Shown here: in pieces, positions 7,021 to 13,270 of the stretch
Layout of the letters: each line of letters opens with the position of its first letter
Numbering within the stretch: position 1 is the stretch's first letter
Assembly (NCBI GenBank): GCA_023433835.1
Contig: JAEYTW010000423.1
Coordinates: 1-13,270 of the forward strand
DNA: 13,270 bases
Source: Pseudomonadota bacterium
GTDB lineage: Bacteria; Pseudomonadota; Alphaproteobacteria; Ferrovibrionales; Ferrovibrionaceae
Reading direction: 5' to 3'
Program-made: the position numbers and the translations under genes
Notes under the pieces: generated by a model
What the model was told of the DNA's origin: nothing
Databases searched by the model: none
What the model saw: only the letters and a program-made list of their open reading frames with translations

Positions 7021-8255
7021 CGTTCAGATCCGTGGTCCGGATGTCGGTTTCCCTGGATCTGCAGGGAAGCACGCGGTCCCTCGGGACGCTGGCGTGGAGC
7101 GCCAGGGATCGCGTGGCTTTTTTCGAGTTCGACGCCGATTTCATCAGAAGTCCGCTGCCGGTTTCGCCTTTCAATCTGCGGGTGGGCGTGGGCCTGATCC
7201 GCGCCGAACGCACCTTCGAAGGACTGCACGGTCTGTTCAACGACAGCCTGCCCGACGGCTGGGGTCGCCTGCTGGTGGATCGCCAGTTGCAGCGGGCGGG
7301 TATCCGGCCTGCCGGCATCACGCCGCTCGACCGGCTGTCAGCCGTGGGATCCGCCGGCATGGGGGCACTGACCTATGTCCCTGAAGTCGACGCAACCCGG
7401 CGGGGGCCCGACGATCTCGACTGGTTCGTCGACCAGGTAGCAGCCGTTCAAGCCGAGCGGCCAGCGGCCGAACTCGACGAATTGCAGGGCGCTCAAGGCG
7501 GCGCGGCCGGTGCCAGACCGAAAATCATGATCGGCTTCAACCCCGGCCGGCAAACTTTCATCCTCGACTACGGCGCGCCGTTGCCCGAGGGATATGAACA
7601 CTGGCTGGTCAAGGCCCGTGCCCAGGACGACCACAGGGATATCTGCGCCGAGGAGCACGCCTATGCCCTGATGGCACGGGCCGCGGGCGTGCTGATGGCT
7701 GAAACACGCGTCCTGGTCACCGGCCAAGGCCGGCGTCTTTTTGCCACCAGGCGTTTCGACCGCACCGGTCGCGGCCGCCTGCACATGCACACCGCCAGCG
7801 GCCTGCTGAATGCCAGCCATCGTGAACCGGCCCTCGACTACGAAGACCTCCACAAGCTGACCGCCGCGCTGACGCGCGACAGCCGGCAGGTCGTGCAGTT
7901 GTTCCGCCACATGGTCTTCAACGTGCTCGCGCGGAACCGCGACGATCATGCGAAAAACTTCGCCTACCTGATGGACGCGGACGGCAAGTGGCAGCTATCC
8001 CCCGCCTACGATCTGACGTGGTCGTCGGGGATCGCGGGCCAGCACACCACGGCGATTGCGGGGGAAGGATTGAATCCGCGCCCGGGGCACCTGCTTGAAG
8101 TTGCGCGGCGCGCCGCGATCCCGCAGCGCCAGGCGGCCGACGTCATCGATCAGGTCAGGTCTGCCATCGCCCGGTGGCGGCAGTTTGCCGACGAGGCCGG
8201 GCTGGTTGCTGCCCGAGCCCTGGAAGTCGACCACGATCTCAGCGCATCACGCTGA
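7017..8255 (+). CDS. hipA: HipA-type serine/threonine kinase toxin
   Basis: 412 residues (E. coli HipA has 440). The N-terminal HipA domain covers about 12-125 with the family motif FNDSLPDGWGR (74-84), and the kinase C-terminal part about 165-390. Catalytic elements are visible: probable ATP-binding lysine K199 in HWLVKA, catalytic-loop NRDDHAKNF (307-315) with D309, H311, K313 and N314, and the Mg-binding D332 in SPAYDL. Known HipA kinases phosphorylate glutamyl-tRNA synthetase, halting translation and causing dormancy, but the target here is unknown. Oddly, the segment equivalent to the autophosphorylation motif SxxGxxxK reads GAAGARPK (162-169), with Gly162 in place of the serine and no other Ser or Thr nearby. 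The start overlaps the hipB stop (ATGA). ATG at 7041 is an alternative. The 3' end overlaps dctP by 17 bases. Confidence 0.92.
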   Translation: MTFRSVVRMSVSLDLQGSTRSLGTLAWSARDRVAFFEFDADFIRSPLPVSPFNLRVGVGLIRAERTFEGLHGLFNDSLPDGWGRLLVDRQLQRAGIRPAGITPLDRLSAVGSAGMGALTYVPEVDATRRGPDDLDWFVDQVAAVQAERPAAELDELQGAQGGAAGARPKIMIGFNPGRQTFILDYGAPLPEGYEHWLVKARAQDDHRDICAEEHAYALMARAAGVLMAETRVLVTGQGRRLFATRRFDRTGRGRLHMHTASGLLNASHREPALDYEDLHKLTAALTRDSRQVVQLFRHMVFNVLARNRDDHAKNFAYLMDADGKWQLSPAYDLTWSSGIAGQHTTAIAGEGLNPRPGHLLEVARRAAIPQRQAADVIDQVRSAIARWRQFADEAGLVAARALEVDHDLSASR

Positions 8256-8260
8256 GATCG
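8234..8260. terminator. Perfect 11-bp palindrome containing both hipA and dctP stops
   Basis: CGATCTCAGCG (8234-8244) and CGCTGAGATCG (8250-8260) are exactly complementary around a 5-base loop, CATCA. The hipA stop (8253-8255, plus) and the dctP stop (8239-8241, minus) both lie in the stem. No T-run follows on either strand, so it is a U-less or weak bidirectional terminator candidate, or a 3'-end stabilising hairpin for both messages. Confidence 0.55.
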
Positions 8261-9321
8261 CGCCAGTTGCGATAGCGGTTGCGGAACTCGTTCAGCGAAT
8301 CCCAGATCTGCTTGAAGGCCGGGTTCTTCGCGGTCTCCTCGACCACGATCTGCTCCCAGCCCTGGTTCAGCGCGACCAGCACCGAACCGGGCCAGCGATG
8401 GATCTCGACGCCCTTGTCCTTCAGCTGGTTCAGGGCCTCGGCCTGGCTGATATTGCCCTGGGCCAGGCTGTCGGCGATCGAATCGCCGCAGGCGGTCTCG
8501 ATCTCGGCCCGGCGTTCGGGGGTGAAATCGTTCCAGAGTTGCTGGTTGACGATCAGGACCAGGAGGCCCGCCGGCTGCTGCCAGCCGGGAAAGTAGTAGT
8601 GCTTGACCAGCTTCTGGAAACCCATGTCGAGGTCGAGCACCGGATAGCTCATCTCGACGGCGTCGATATTGCCCTGCTGCAGCTGGTAGAAGGCCTGGCC
8701 CGACGGCAGCTTGACGACATCGACCCCGACCTTCTCCAGCACCTTGGCGGCGGTGCCGTAGCTGCGCATGCGCAGGCCCTTCAGGTCGGAAGGCTTGTTG
8801 ACCTCGCTGCGAAACCAGCCGCCGGCGCGCGGGGGCGTGATGCCGCAGGGCACGGCCGCGACATGGCTGTCGGCAAACAGCGCGCGCATCAGGTCGAACC
8901 CGCCGCCGCGGAACAGCCAGGCGACGAACTCGACGCCGGACGGCCCGAACGGCACGGCGCCGAACAGGGTGAAGGCGGAATTCTGCTCGGCGAACAGCGA
9001 GGGGGCGACCCAGGCGCTCTGGATCTTGCCTTCCGCCACGGCGGCCAGCAGTTCGCGCGGCTGAACCGATTCGCCCGGCTCCTCCAGGTCGACGTCGACG
9101 CGGCCGCCGGTCAGGCGCTCGACCTTGTCGGCGAAGGCGACCAGGCGTTCGCCCAGCAGCGGGGTCTGGGTCGGGAAGGCCGAGGCGATGATGAGCTTGG
9201 TCGGCGGCGGCACGACGGGCGTCGGCGCGGTCACGGTCTCGCGACGCGGCTGCTGCACGATGGCACCGAGGCCAACACCGACCAGGAAGGCCAGTAATAT
9301 TGCGGCCAATAGCTTAGGCAC
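8239..9321 (-). CDS. dctP: TRAP transporter solute-binding protein, DctP family
   Basis: 360 residues. An N-terminal hydrophobic segment (about 3-22) is an export signal or membrane anchor, followed by a Thr/Pro-rich linker (about 28-41), so the protein should be periplasmic. The binding fold starts at LIIASAFP. LKGLRMRSYGT (180-190) carries the conserved arginine (R186) that pairs with the ligand carboxylate in this family. AVEMSYPVLDLDMGFQKL and HYYFPGWQQP (241-250) resemble the TakP-like subgroup often annotated as mannitol/chloroaromatic binding, known for alpha-keto acids. The substrate is not determinable here. GTG start at 9321 is chosen because GAGGGA lies 5 bases upstream. No dctQ or dctM permease gene is in the window, so it is an orphan here. 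An isomerase-family gene lies 90 bases upstream on the same strand. Confidence 0.92.
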   Translation of the reverse strand: MPKLLAAILLAFLVGVGLGAIVQQPRRETVTAPTPVVPPPTKLIIASAFPTQTPLLGERLVAFADKVERLTGGRVDVDLEEPGESVQPRELLAAVAEGKIQSAWVAPSLFAEQNSAFTLFGAVPFGPSGVEFVAWLFRGGGFDLMRALFADSHVAAVPCGITPPRAGGWFRSEVNKPSDLKGLRMRSYGTAAKVLEKVGVDVVKLPSGQAFYQLQQGNIDAVEMSYPVLDLDMGFQKLVKHYYFPGWQQPAGLLVLIVNQQLWNDFTPERRAEIETACGDSIADSLAQGNISQAEALNQLKDKGVEIHRWPGSVLVALNQGWEQIVVEETAKNPAFKQIWDSLNEFRNRYRNWRDLSVMR

Positions 9322-9326
9322 GCTGT

Positions 9327-9345
9327 TCCCTCGTAAGAGGACGAG
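9327..9345 (-). promoter_or_regulatory. Ribosome binding site of dctP with overlapping small hairpins
   Basis: GAGGGA (9332-9327 on the minus strand) is 5 bases before the GTG start and decides that start. Two mutually exclusive short stems cover it: CTCGT/ACGAG (9330-9334 with 9341-9345) and CCTC/GAGG (9329-9332 with 9337-9340). Either could mask the site in the mRNA, but both are only 4-5 bp. I see no convincing -35/-10 pair in the 90-base gap upstream. Confidence 0.45.
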
Positions 9346-9393
9346 TGTACTTGAACTGATTTTGCCTGTTTATCGGGTGAATGCCCCGGCCGC

Positions 9394-9413
9394 AACGGGA
9401 ACGTGTCCCCGTT
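9394..9413 (-). repeat. Imperfect palindrome at the 3' end of the isomerase gene
   Basis: AACGGG (9394-9399) and CCCGTT (9408-9413) bracket a partly symmetric centre, with 16 of 20 positions symmetric overall. It overlaps the TAA stop of the isomerase-family gene. It may act as a weak terminator or an operator between the two minus-strand genes. There is no U-tract. Confidence 0.3.
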
Positions 9414-10185
9414 ACACTTTCTTGAATCGGGGGGACATCCATTGCAGACTCTCGTTCGTTGTCGCTGTACTCGGCCGATACTCGCAGCCGATCCGCCCGG
9501 CATAGCCGAGACGGTCGAATTCGCCGATCAGCCAGACCAGGTCGAGCTCGCCCGTGCCCGGCTCGTGCCGCCCCGGCGGGTTGGCGATCTGGACATGGAA
9601 GATGCGCTGTTGCAGCCGGGCGAATCGGCCGTGGACGTCACCTTCCTCGAGCTGGACGTGGAAGCAGTCGAACTGCAGCCCCAGATTGGGCCGCGCCACG
9701 GCATCCAGCGTGGCGATCGCCTGGTCGGTCCGGTTCAGGTAGTAGCCGGGCATCGCCGGCCGGCTGATCGGCTCGATGGTGAAGGTCATTTCGGGCGCCT
9801 GATCGGCGATCCAGGCCAGATTGGCGCGATAGGCATCCTCGGCGGCATCGCCGCGCGGCGCGATGCCGGCCATGCAATGCAGCATCGGACAGCCGCAGGC
9901 GGCGGCATGATCCAGCGCGTTCAACGCCCCCTCGCGGAAGTCGGGCGCGCGGCCCGGCACCGCGGCCAGGCCCCGTTCGCCGGCGGCGGCATCGCCGAAA
10001 GGCGTATTCAGCAGCGTGACCGCGACGCCCGCGTCACGCGCCCAGCCGGCGACGGTCGCGGGTGTTTCGTCATAGGCACCGACGAACTCGACCTCGGCGA
10101 ATCCGGCCGCCGCCGCGGCGGCGAAGCGGCCGGGCAGGGGCAGTTCGGTGTACAGAAAGCCGATATTGGCGACCAGACGTGGCAT
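9412..10185 (-). CDS. hyi: Hydroxypyruvate isomerase family TIM-barrel protein
   Basis: 257 residues, the usual size for the Hyi/OtnI family of the xylose-isomerase-like TIM-barrel superfamily. Members interconvert hydroxypyruvate and tartronate semialdehyde (Hyi) or isomerise 2-oxo-tetronate (OtnI), so the exact substrate is open. Visible metal-site residues are E138 (FTIEPIS), D173 and H176 (QFDCFHVQ), Q199 (HVQIANPPGRHEPGTGEL) and E235 (GCEYRP). GERGLAAVPGR (69-79) and MPGYYLN (145-151) are also family blocks. It probably acts in the cytoplasm in glyoxylate or tartronate metabolism, although no partner genes such as gcl or glxR are in the window. The ATG giving MPRLVANIGFLYTELP fits homologue starts. 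No strong ribosome binding site is seen. Divergent from mlaE, and same strand as dctP with a 90-base gap. Confidence 0.9.
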   Translation of the reverse strand: MPRLVANIGFLYTELPLPGRFAAAAAAGFAEVEFVGAYDETPATVAGWARDAGVAVTLLNTPFGDAAAGERGLAAVPGRAPDFREGALNALDHAAACGCPMLHCMAGIAPRGDAAEDAYRANLAWIADQAPEMTFTIEPISRPAMPGYYLNRTDQAIATLDAVARPNLGLQFDCFHVQLEEGDVHGRFARLQQRIFHVQIANPPGRHEPGTGELDLVWLIGEFDRLGYAGRIGCEYRPSTATTNESLQWMSPRFKKV

Positions 10186-10192
10186 GGCCGGC

Positions 10193-10198
10193 TACAAT
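10193..10198 (+). promoter_or_regulatory. Possible -10 box for the mla operon
   Basis: TACAAT matches the -10 consensus at five of six positions and would start transcription near 10205, about 64 bases before the mlaE ATG. The -35 region is poor (GCGACC at 18 bases spacing). I found no convincing promoter for the divergent isomerase gene in the same 83-base gap. Confidence 0.3.
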
Positions 10199-10268
10199 GA
10201 CCGCTGGATGACGTCGCCGCAAGGCGCGGTTGATCTGGGTGCGCTGCAATGCCAAGGTGCGCCCGGTC

Positions 10269-11408
10269 ATGAATGCGGAAATCGGCAAGACGGTGTTTTG
10301 GCAGACGGAGCGGCGCGAGGGCGGCGTTGCGTGCGCCTGCATCGGCGCCTGGATCATCGCCAATGCCGGGACGATCGATGCGGCCATTGCCCGCACCGAA
10401 GCCGCCGGCGGCCCTGTCGCCCTCGACCTTTCCGGCCTGACCCGCCTCGATACCGCCGGGGCCCATCTGATCATCAAGGCGGAACGTCGGCTGACCGCCG
10501 CCGGCGCCGTGGTCGAACGCATCGGCGTGCGGCCGGAATACGCGACCCTGCTCGATCTTGTCACCTGCGATGCCGCCCGGCTGGCGCCGCCCCCGCCCGG
10601 TCCGCCCTGGATCGTCCGCTTCCTGGGCGGCATCGGCCAGTCCACGGTCAATGCGGCCCACGAGGCGGGCCACCTGATCGGTTTCGTCGGACTGGTCATC
10701 GAAACCCTGGCCCGGCTGATCGTCAAGCCCTGGCGGCTGCGCCTTACCAGCCTGGTCTTCAGCGTCGAGCAGGTCGGCTTCAACGCGATGCCGATCATCG
10801 GCCTGCTGTCGTTCCTGATCGGCGTGGTCATGGCCTATCAGGGCGCCGACCAGCTGGCCCGATTCGGGGCGCAGATCTATGTCGTCAACCTCCTGGGCAT
10901 CTCGGTCCTGCGCGAACTCGGCGTGCTGATGACCTCGATCATCGTCGCCGGCCGCTCGGGCAGCGCCTTCACCGCCCAGCTCGGCTCGATGAAGCTGCGC
11001 GAGGAGATCGACGCGATGCGCACCATCGGCCTCGATCCGGTCGAGGTGCTGGTGCTGCCGCGGCTGCTGGCCCTGGTGATCTCGCTGCCGATCCTCACCT
11101 TCTTCGCCGACATGATGGGGCTGATGGGCGGCGCGCTGATGGCCTGGGTGACGCTCGACGTGCCGCCCCGGCTGTTCATCACCCAGCTCCAGCAGGCGGT
11201 CGGGCTTAACACTTTCTTCGTCGGTCTGATCAAGGCGCCGGTCTTTGCCATGACCATCGCCATCGTCGGCTGCTACATGGGGCTGAAGGTGTCGGGCTCG
11301 GCCGAAAGCGTCGGCAAGATGACAACCTCGTCGGTCGTGCTGTCGATCTTCCTGGTCATCGTCATCGACGCCTTCTTCTCGATCTTCTTCTCGATGGTGG
11401 GCCTGTGA
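10269..11408 (+). CDS. mlaE: MlaE-family lipid ABC permease with N-terminal STAS (MlaB-like) domain
   Basis: 379 residues. The first 105 or so form a STAS domain (core VALDLSGLTRLDTAGAHLI, 50-68), the role played by separate MlaB in E. coli. The usual STAS serine is Thr62 here. A Pro-rich linker (107-113) leads to the permease from about 120, with five to six hydrophobic segments and the MlaE coupling region RELGVLMTSIIVAGRSGSAF then GSMKLREEIDAM (239-250). The protein should sit in the inner membrane and couple to the MlaF ATPase and the MlaD hexamer for phospholipid transport between the inner and outer membranes. I chose the ATG at 10269. A TTG 13 codons upstream is open but adds residues unlike the domain. 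The stop overlaps the mlaF GTG start by 4 bases, so translation is probably coupled. Confidence 0.94.
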   Translation: MNAEIGKTVFWQTERREGGVACACIGAWIIANAGTIDAAIARTEAAGGPVALDLSGLTRLDTAGAHLIIKAERRLTAAGAVVERIGVRPEYATLLDLVTCDAARLAPPPPGPPWIVRFLGGIGQSTVNAAHEAGHLIGFVGLVIETLARLIVKPWRLRLTSLVFSVEQVGFNAMPIIGLLSFLIGVVMAYQGADQLARFGAQIYVVNLLGISVLRELGVLMTSIIVAGRSGSAFTAQLGSMKLREEIDAMRTIGLDPVEVLVLPRLLALVISLPILTFFADMMGLMGGALMAWVTLDVPPRLFITQLQQAVGLNTFFVGLIKAPVFAMTIAIVGCYMGLKVSGSAESVGKMTTSSVVLSIFLVIVIDAFFSIFFSMVGL

Positions 11409-12178
11409 ACGGCGAGGCGCGCGAAGCGGTCATCCAGGTCCGTGGCCTGCGCAACCAGTTCGGGTCGCAGGTCATCCACGACAATCTCGACCTCGACGTC
11501 TGGCGCGGCGAGGTGCTCGGCATCGTCGGCGGCTCGGGCACCGGCAAGTCGGTCCTGATGCGCACGATCGTCGGGCTGAACCGGCCGCGCGCCGGGTCGA
11601 TCAACGTGCTGGGCGTCGACGTGCTCAATGCCGACGGGGACGCGCGCCATGCGGTCGAGCGGCGCTGGGGCGTGCTGTTCCAGGACGGCGCCCTGTTCTC
11701 GTCGCTGACCGTGGCCCAGAACATCGAGGTGCCGATGAAGGAGCATCTCGACCTGCCCGAAAAACTCCGGGCCGAGATCGCGCGGCTGAAGGTCAAGCTG
11801 GTCGGCCTGCCGCCGGAGGCCGCCGACAAATTTCCCTCGGAACTCTCAGGCGGCATGCGCAAGCGCGCGGGGCTCGCCCGCGCCCTGGCGCTGGACCCCG
11901 AGATCGTCTTTCTGGACGAGCCGACCGCCGGCCTCGATCCGGTCGGCGCGACCGCCTATGACAACCTGATCAAGGACCTGCAGCAGGCGCTGGGCCTCAC
12001 CGTGTTCATGGTGACCCACGACCTGGATTCGCTCTACGCGATCTGCGACCGGATCGCGGTGCTTGCCGAGAAGCGCGTGCTGGTCGAAGGGCCGATCGAG
12101 GTGATGCTGGAACAGACCCATCCCTGGATCAGGGAATATTTCCACGGGCCGCGCGCCCGCGCCGCCCGCGGCGCTTGA
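11405..12178 (+). CDS. mlaF: MlaF-family ABC transporter ATPase
   Basis: 257 residues, a complete ABC nucleotide-binding domain. Walker A GGSGTGKS is at 42-49, Q-loop Q93 in LFQDGALF, signature LSGGM (147-151) followed by the Mla-typical RKRAGLARALALDPE, Walker B IVFLDEP (167-173) with catalytic E172, D-loop AGLDP and switch histidine H205 (THD). The signature LSGGM rather than LSGGQ, and GALFSSLTV, are characteristic of MlaF. It powers the MlaE permease on the cytoplasmic face. The GTG start overlaps the mlaE stop as GTGA. The C-terminal tail is Arg/Ala-rich (PRARAARGA). mlaD follows after 10 bases. Confidence 0.96.
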   Translation: MNGEAREAVIQVRGLRNQFGSQVIHDNLDLDVWRGEVLGIVGGSGTGKSVLMRTIVGLNRPRAGSINVLGVDVLNADGDARHAVERRWGVLFQDGALFSSLTVAQNIEVPMKEHLDLPEKLRAEIARLKVKLVGLPPEAADKFPSELSGGMRKRAGLARALALDPEIVFLDEPTAGLDPVGATAYDNLIKDLQQALGLTVFMVTHDLDSLYAICDRIAVLAEKRVLVEGPIEVMLEQTHPWIREYFHGPRARAARGA

Positions 12179-12188
12179 GGAGCATGCG

Positions 12189-13178
12189 ATGGAAACCAAG
12201 GCGCATCACGTCCTGATCGGCGGCTTCGTGCTGGCTTTCGTCGCCGCGATCTTCGGCTTCGTCATCTGGCTGGCGCGCATCGACCTCACCAAGCAGGTCG
12301 ACATGTACGACATCTATTTCTTCGGCTCGGTGGCCGGGCTGGGGGTGGGCGGCGACGTCCGCTTCAACGGCGTCAAGGTCGGATCGGTCAATTCCATCGT
12401 GCTGGACCCCGACGACCCCCAGCGGGTCAAGGTGACGATCGAGGTCGAGGGCGGCACGCCGATCCGTACCGATTCCTACGCGCAGCTCGACCTGCAAGGC
12501 ATCACCGGCGTCTCGTTCGTGCAGATCGTGGCCGGCACCTCGCGCGCGCCGCTGCTGGCCAAGGAGGGGGCGTCGCGGCCCGTCATCCTCTCGCGCTCGT
12601 CCAACATCGCCAAGCTGGTCGAGGGCGCGCCGCAGCTGATCGGGCGGATGATCGAGGTGGTCGACCGCATCGCCAACATCCTGAACCCCGACACCCAGGC
12701 CGACATGATCAAGATCGTCGGCGACCTGCGCAAGATGACCGAGATGCTGGCCAGCCGCGAGGAAGCCTTCGGCCGTATCGTCGACAATTTCGACACGACC
12801 TCGACCGAGGTCGTGGCCGGGTCGAAGCAGCTGCGTGATTTCGCCGGCCGGCTGAACAAGCTGGCGGGCGAGGCCGAGAAGACGCTGGCCGGCCTCAATA
12901 CGCTGACCAATCAGGACGGTCGCGCGATGATCGCCGACATCCGCCAGACCACCCAGTCGGTGAATGCGCTGACCAAGGAGGTGCACGGGCTGATTGCCGA
13001 GAACCGGCGGCCGATCGGCGATTTTGCCACCGACGGGCTCAGCGATTTCCGCCGGCTGCTCGACGAGGCGCGCATCCTGATCGGCAACCTGCAGCGCGTC
13101 GCCAACCGGCTTGAGGACAACCCCAGCCAGATCATCTTCGGTGCCCGGGATTCCGAATTCCGGCCGAATTCGCGATGA
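12189..13178 (+). CDS. mlaD: MlaD-family MCE lipid-binding protein
   Basis: 329 residues. A single membrane anchor (about 8-28) is followed by one MCE domain (about 38-117; blocks YFFGSVAGLGVGGDVRFNGV, VGSVNSIVL and GITGVSFVQI). Then comes a long helical segment (about 140-305) that in MCE proteins of this type can form a tube or coiled bundle in the periplasm, ending RLEDNPSQIIFG (307-318), a common MCE tail. It is longer than E. coli MlaD (183 residues), as is usual for alphaproteobacterial and Ttg2C-like forms. It should form a hexameric ring on MlaE and pass lipids through the periplasm. GAGGAG six bases before the ATG is a strong ribosome binding site. The next start follows 8 bases after its stop. 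Confidence 0.95.
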   Translation: METKAHHVLIGGFVLAFVAAIFGFVIWLARIDLTKQVDMYDIYFFGSVAGLGVGGDVRFNGVKVGSVNSIVLDPDDPQRVKVTIEVEGGTPIRTDSYAQLDLQGITGVSFVQIVAGTSRAPLLAKEGASRPVILSRSSNIAKLVEGAPQLIGRMIEVVDRIANILNPDTQADMIKIVGDLRKMTEMLASREEAFGRIVDNFDTTSTEVVAGSKQLRDFAGRLNKLAGEAEKTLAGLNTLTNQDGRAMIADIRQTTQSVNALTKEVHGLIAENRRPIGDFATDGLSDFRRLLDEARILIGNLQRVANRLEDNPSQIIFGARDSEFRPNSR

Positions 13179-13186
13179 GGCCCCCG

Positions 13187-13249
13187 ATGACCCGTTTCTC
13201 TCCCACCCGGCGCGCGTTGCTCGGCCGCGGCGTCGCGGCTGTGGTTTAA
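13187..13249 (+). CDS. 5' end of an exported protein, truncated by adapter
   Basis: ATG preceded by GAGG at 13177-13180, overlapping the mlaD stop. The readable residues MTRFSPTRRALLGRGVAAV look like the start of a signal peptide with a twin-arginine pair (TRRALLG). In alphaproteobacterial mla operons the fourth gene often encodes an ABC-type transport auxiliary lipoprotein (LptE/PqiC-like), which would fit, but too little remains to prove it. The apparent TAA at 13247-13249 abuts, and probably lies within, adapter-derived sequence, so the stop is almost certainly artificial and the real gene continues. Bases beyond about 13238 should not be trusted. Confidence 0.6.
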   Translation: MTRFSPTRRALLGRGVAAVV

Positions 13250-13270
13250 ACACATCTCCGAGCCCACGAG
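13250..13270. other. Untrimmed Nextera adapter at the contig end (artefact)
   Basis: The last 21 bases match the Illumina Nextera read-through adapter exactly (it includes CTCCGAGCCCACGAG). Extending left over the 19-bp mosaic end, positions 13239-13249 still match at 7 of 11 positions (CTGT and TTA agree), so the contaminated segment may begin at 13239. This is not biological sequence. Confidence 0.93.

Noticed and set aside
10230..10268. TTG start for mlaE 13 codons upstream
   Set aside because: No better ribosome binding site, and the added residues do not resemble the STAS domain start.
13244..13251. GTTTAAAC palindrome near the right end (rare-cutter site or regulatory dyad)
   Set aside because: It is formed at the junction with adapter sequence, so it is best explained as an artefact.
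12129..13253. 374-codon minus-strand frame opposite mlaD
   Set aside because: Antisense shadow. Its start also lies within the adapter-derived contig end.
1..13270. tRNA, rRNA, CRISPR array, insertion sequence, phage or attachment site
   Set aside because: I saw no cloverleaf, spaced direct repeats, transposase or integrase motifs, or flanking repeats. Intergenic gaps are all shorter than 200 bases.

Overview
The window looks like chromosomal DNA from a GC-rich alphaproteobacterium, possibly Rhodospirillales-like. The basis is the strong G/C bias at third codon positions, the family-level look of the proteins, and a STAS-MlaE permease fusion followed directly by MlaF and MlaD, a gene order I associate with Alphaproteobacteria. 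The genus cannot be fixed from sequence alone. The right edge is a contig end: the last 21 bases match an Illumina Nextera adapter.

Layout. (1) 1-5698 is on the minus strand. The ribosome-associated GTPase typA has its own sigma-70-like promoter. Upstream of it lies a probable operon kup - gamma-carbonic-anhydrase-like protein - argE, with a 14-base gap and then a 4-base ATGA overlap. (2) 5699-5896 is a divergent regulatory region with a promoter candidate on each strand. (3) 5897-6628 (plus) encodes an uncharacterised 243-residue protein with a striking histidine cluster. (4) 6629-8255 (plus) is a hipBA-type toxin-antitoxin operon with an AT-rich leader holding a good promoter and two dyads. 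Its HipA keeps the kinase residues but lacks the serine that is normally autophosphorylated. (5) 8239-10185 (minus) holds a hydroxypyruvate-isomerase-family gene and an orphan TRAP solute-binding protein. The latter converges on hipA with a 17-base overlap inside a perfect 11-bp hairpin that contains both stop codons. (6) 10269-13270 (plus) is an Mla-type lipid-transport operon: mlaE with an N-terminal STAS domain, mlaF, mlaD, and the start of a fourth exported protein, cut by the adapter.

How the genes work together. The Mla genes should form one inner-membrane complex for phospholipid traffic between the membranes. HipB and HipA form an autoregulated toxin-antitoxin pair. Kup (K+ uptake), the hexapeptide-repeat protein and ArgE (arginine synthesis) share a transcript but no obvious pathway. 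Nothing here is an unmistakably new system. The points most worth checking are the brake-less HipA, the hipA/dctP shared-stop palindrome, the His-rich orphan protein and the adapter at the contig end.
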